Below, piece by piece: positions 63,994-64,000 of a stretch of 64,000 nt of DNA. The position numbers and the translations under genes were made by a program. Position 1 is the stretch's first letter, and each line of letters begins with the position of its first letter. The notes below the pieces were generated by a model. It searched no databases. It was not told the DNA's origin and saw only the letters and a list, made by a program, of their open reading frames with translations. The DNA is from a virus. The stretch is taken from positions 1 to 64,000 of IMG/VR virus record IMGVR_UViG_3300020172_005639, one strand, 5' to 3'.

Positions 63994-64000
63994 TCGCAAG

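Noticed and set aside
1-64000. tRNA genes
   Set aside because: I looked for T-loop and acceptor pairing in the spacers on both strands and found only the tmRNA; a covariance search could still find a divergent one.

Overview
The window is a stretch of a large, T4-like tailed-phage genome (jumbo-phage style) that appears to infect a Gram-negative bacterium. The phage assignment rests on tightly packed genes with 1-14 bp overlaps, a T4-type replication and recombination set (UvsX recombinase with a T4-like P-loop, gp32-like zinc-containing ssDNA-binding protein, DnaB/gp41-type helicase, a possible UvsY and a possible gp55-like late sigma), TATATA/TATAAATA elements like T4 late promoters, phage nucleotide-metabolism enzymes (ThyX, dCMP deaminase, dNMP kinase) and a collagen-like fibre gene. 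A Gram-negative host is inferred from the LPS-type sugar genes (HldE, heptosyltransferase-like GT9 enzymes, UDP-galactopyranose mutase). No rRNA, tRNA, insertion sequence or CRISPR array was seen.

Layout. 1-1565 (minus): start of a collagen-like fibre gene and two small genes. 1608-9730: a late-type gene, a complete aspartate carbamoyltransferase (pyrB), then a block of glycosyltransferases and methyltransferases on both strands. 9731-10386: a gap with strong RNA-like stems. 10387-17418: replication and repair (compact family A DNA polymerase, sigma-like protein, DnaB helicase, UvsY-like protein, HhH DNA glycosylase, GNAT, dCMP deaminase). 17345-21211: GT9 enzymes, Glf and a GC-rich structured spacer. 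21225-31311: gp32, UvsX, an amidoligase and a Hel308-like helicase. 31299-43346: cysteine-rich proteins, dNMP kinase, ThyX, a fused GT17-GT2 enzyme, bifunctional HldE, HNH protein and small proteins. 43456-49440: a PrkA - YeaH (DUF444) - SpoVR gene set, the bacterial starvation/sporulation-associated trio, on the phage. 49708-61273: a DNA polymerase III alpha subunit broken into two genes 7.4 kb apart, with a phage tmRNA (ssrA, tag ATNDETVLSLAA), an AAA+ ATPase and a NodU/CmcH-type carbamoyltransferase between them. 61270-63993: small replication-adjacent and late genes.

How it fits together. The core plus-strand genes make a mixed replisome (family A and family C polymerases, DnaB, gp32, UvsX, Hel308-like helicase) fed by pyrimidine enzymes. 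Around them sit about a dozen glycosyltransferases, seven methyltransferase domains, HldE, Glf, a sugar nucleotidyltransferase and a carbamoyltransferase, probably for decorating a virion or host glycan, or phage DNA. The tmRNA and the PrkA-YeaH-SpoVR set suggest that this phage carries its own tools for stalled ribosomes and starved hosts. At least seven proteins share an N-terminal F-x-x-(F/W/Y) tag and several lie behind TATATA promoters, which suggests a common virion-targeting signal. All functional calls are by eye from motifs; no database search was run.
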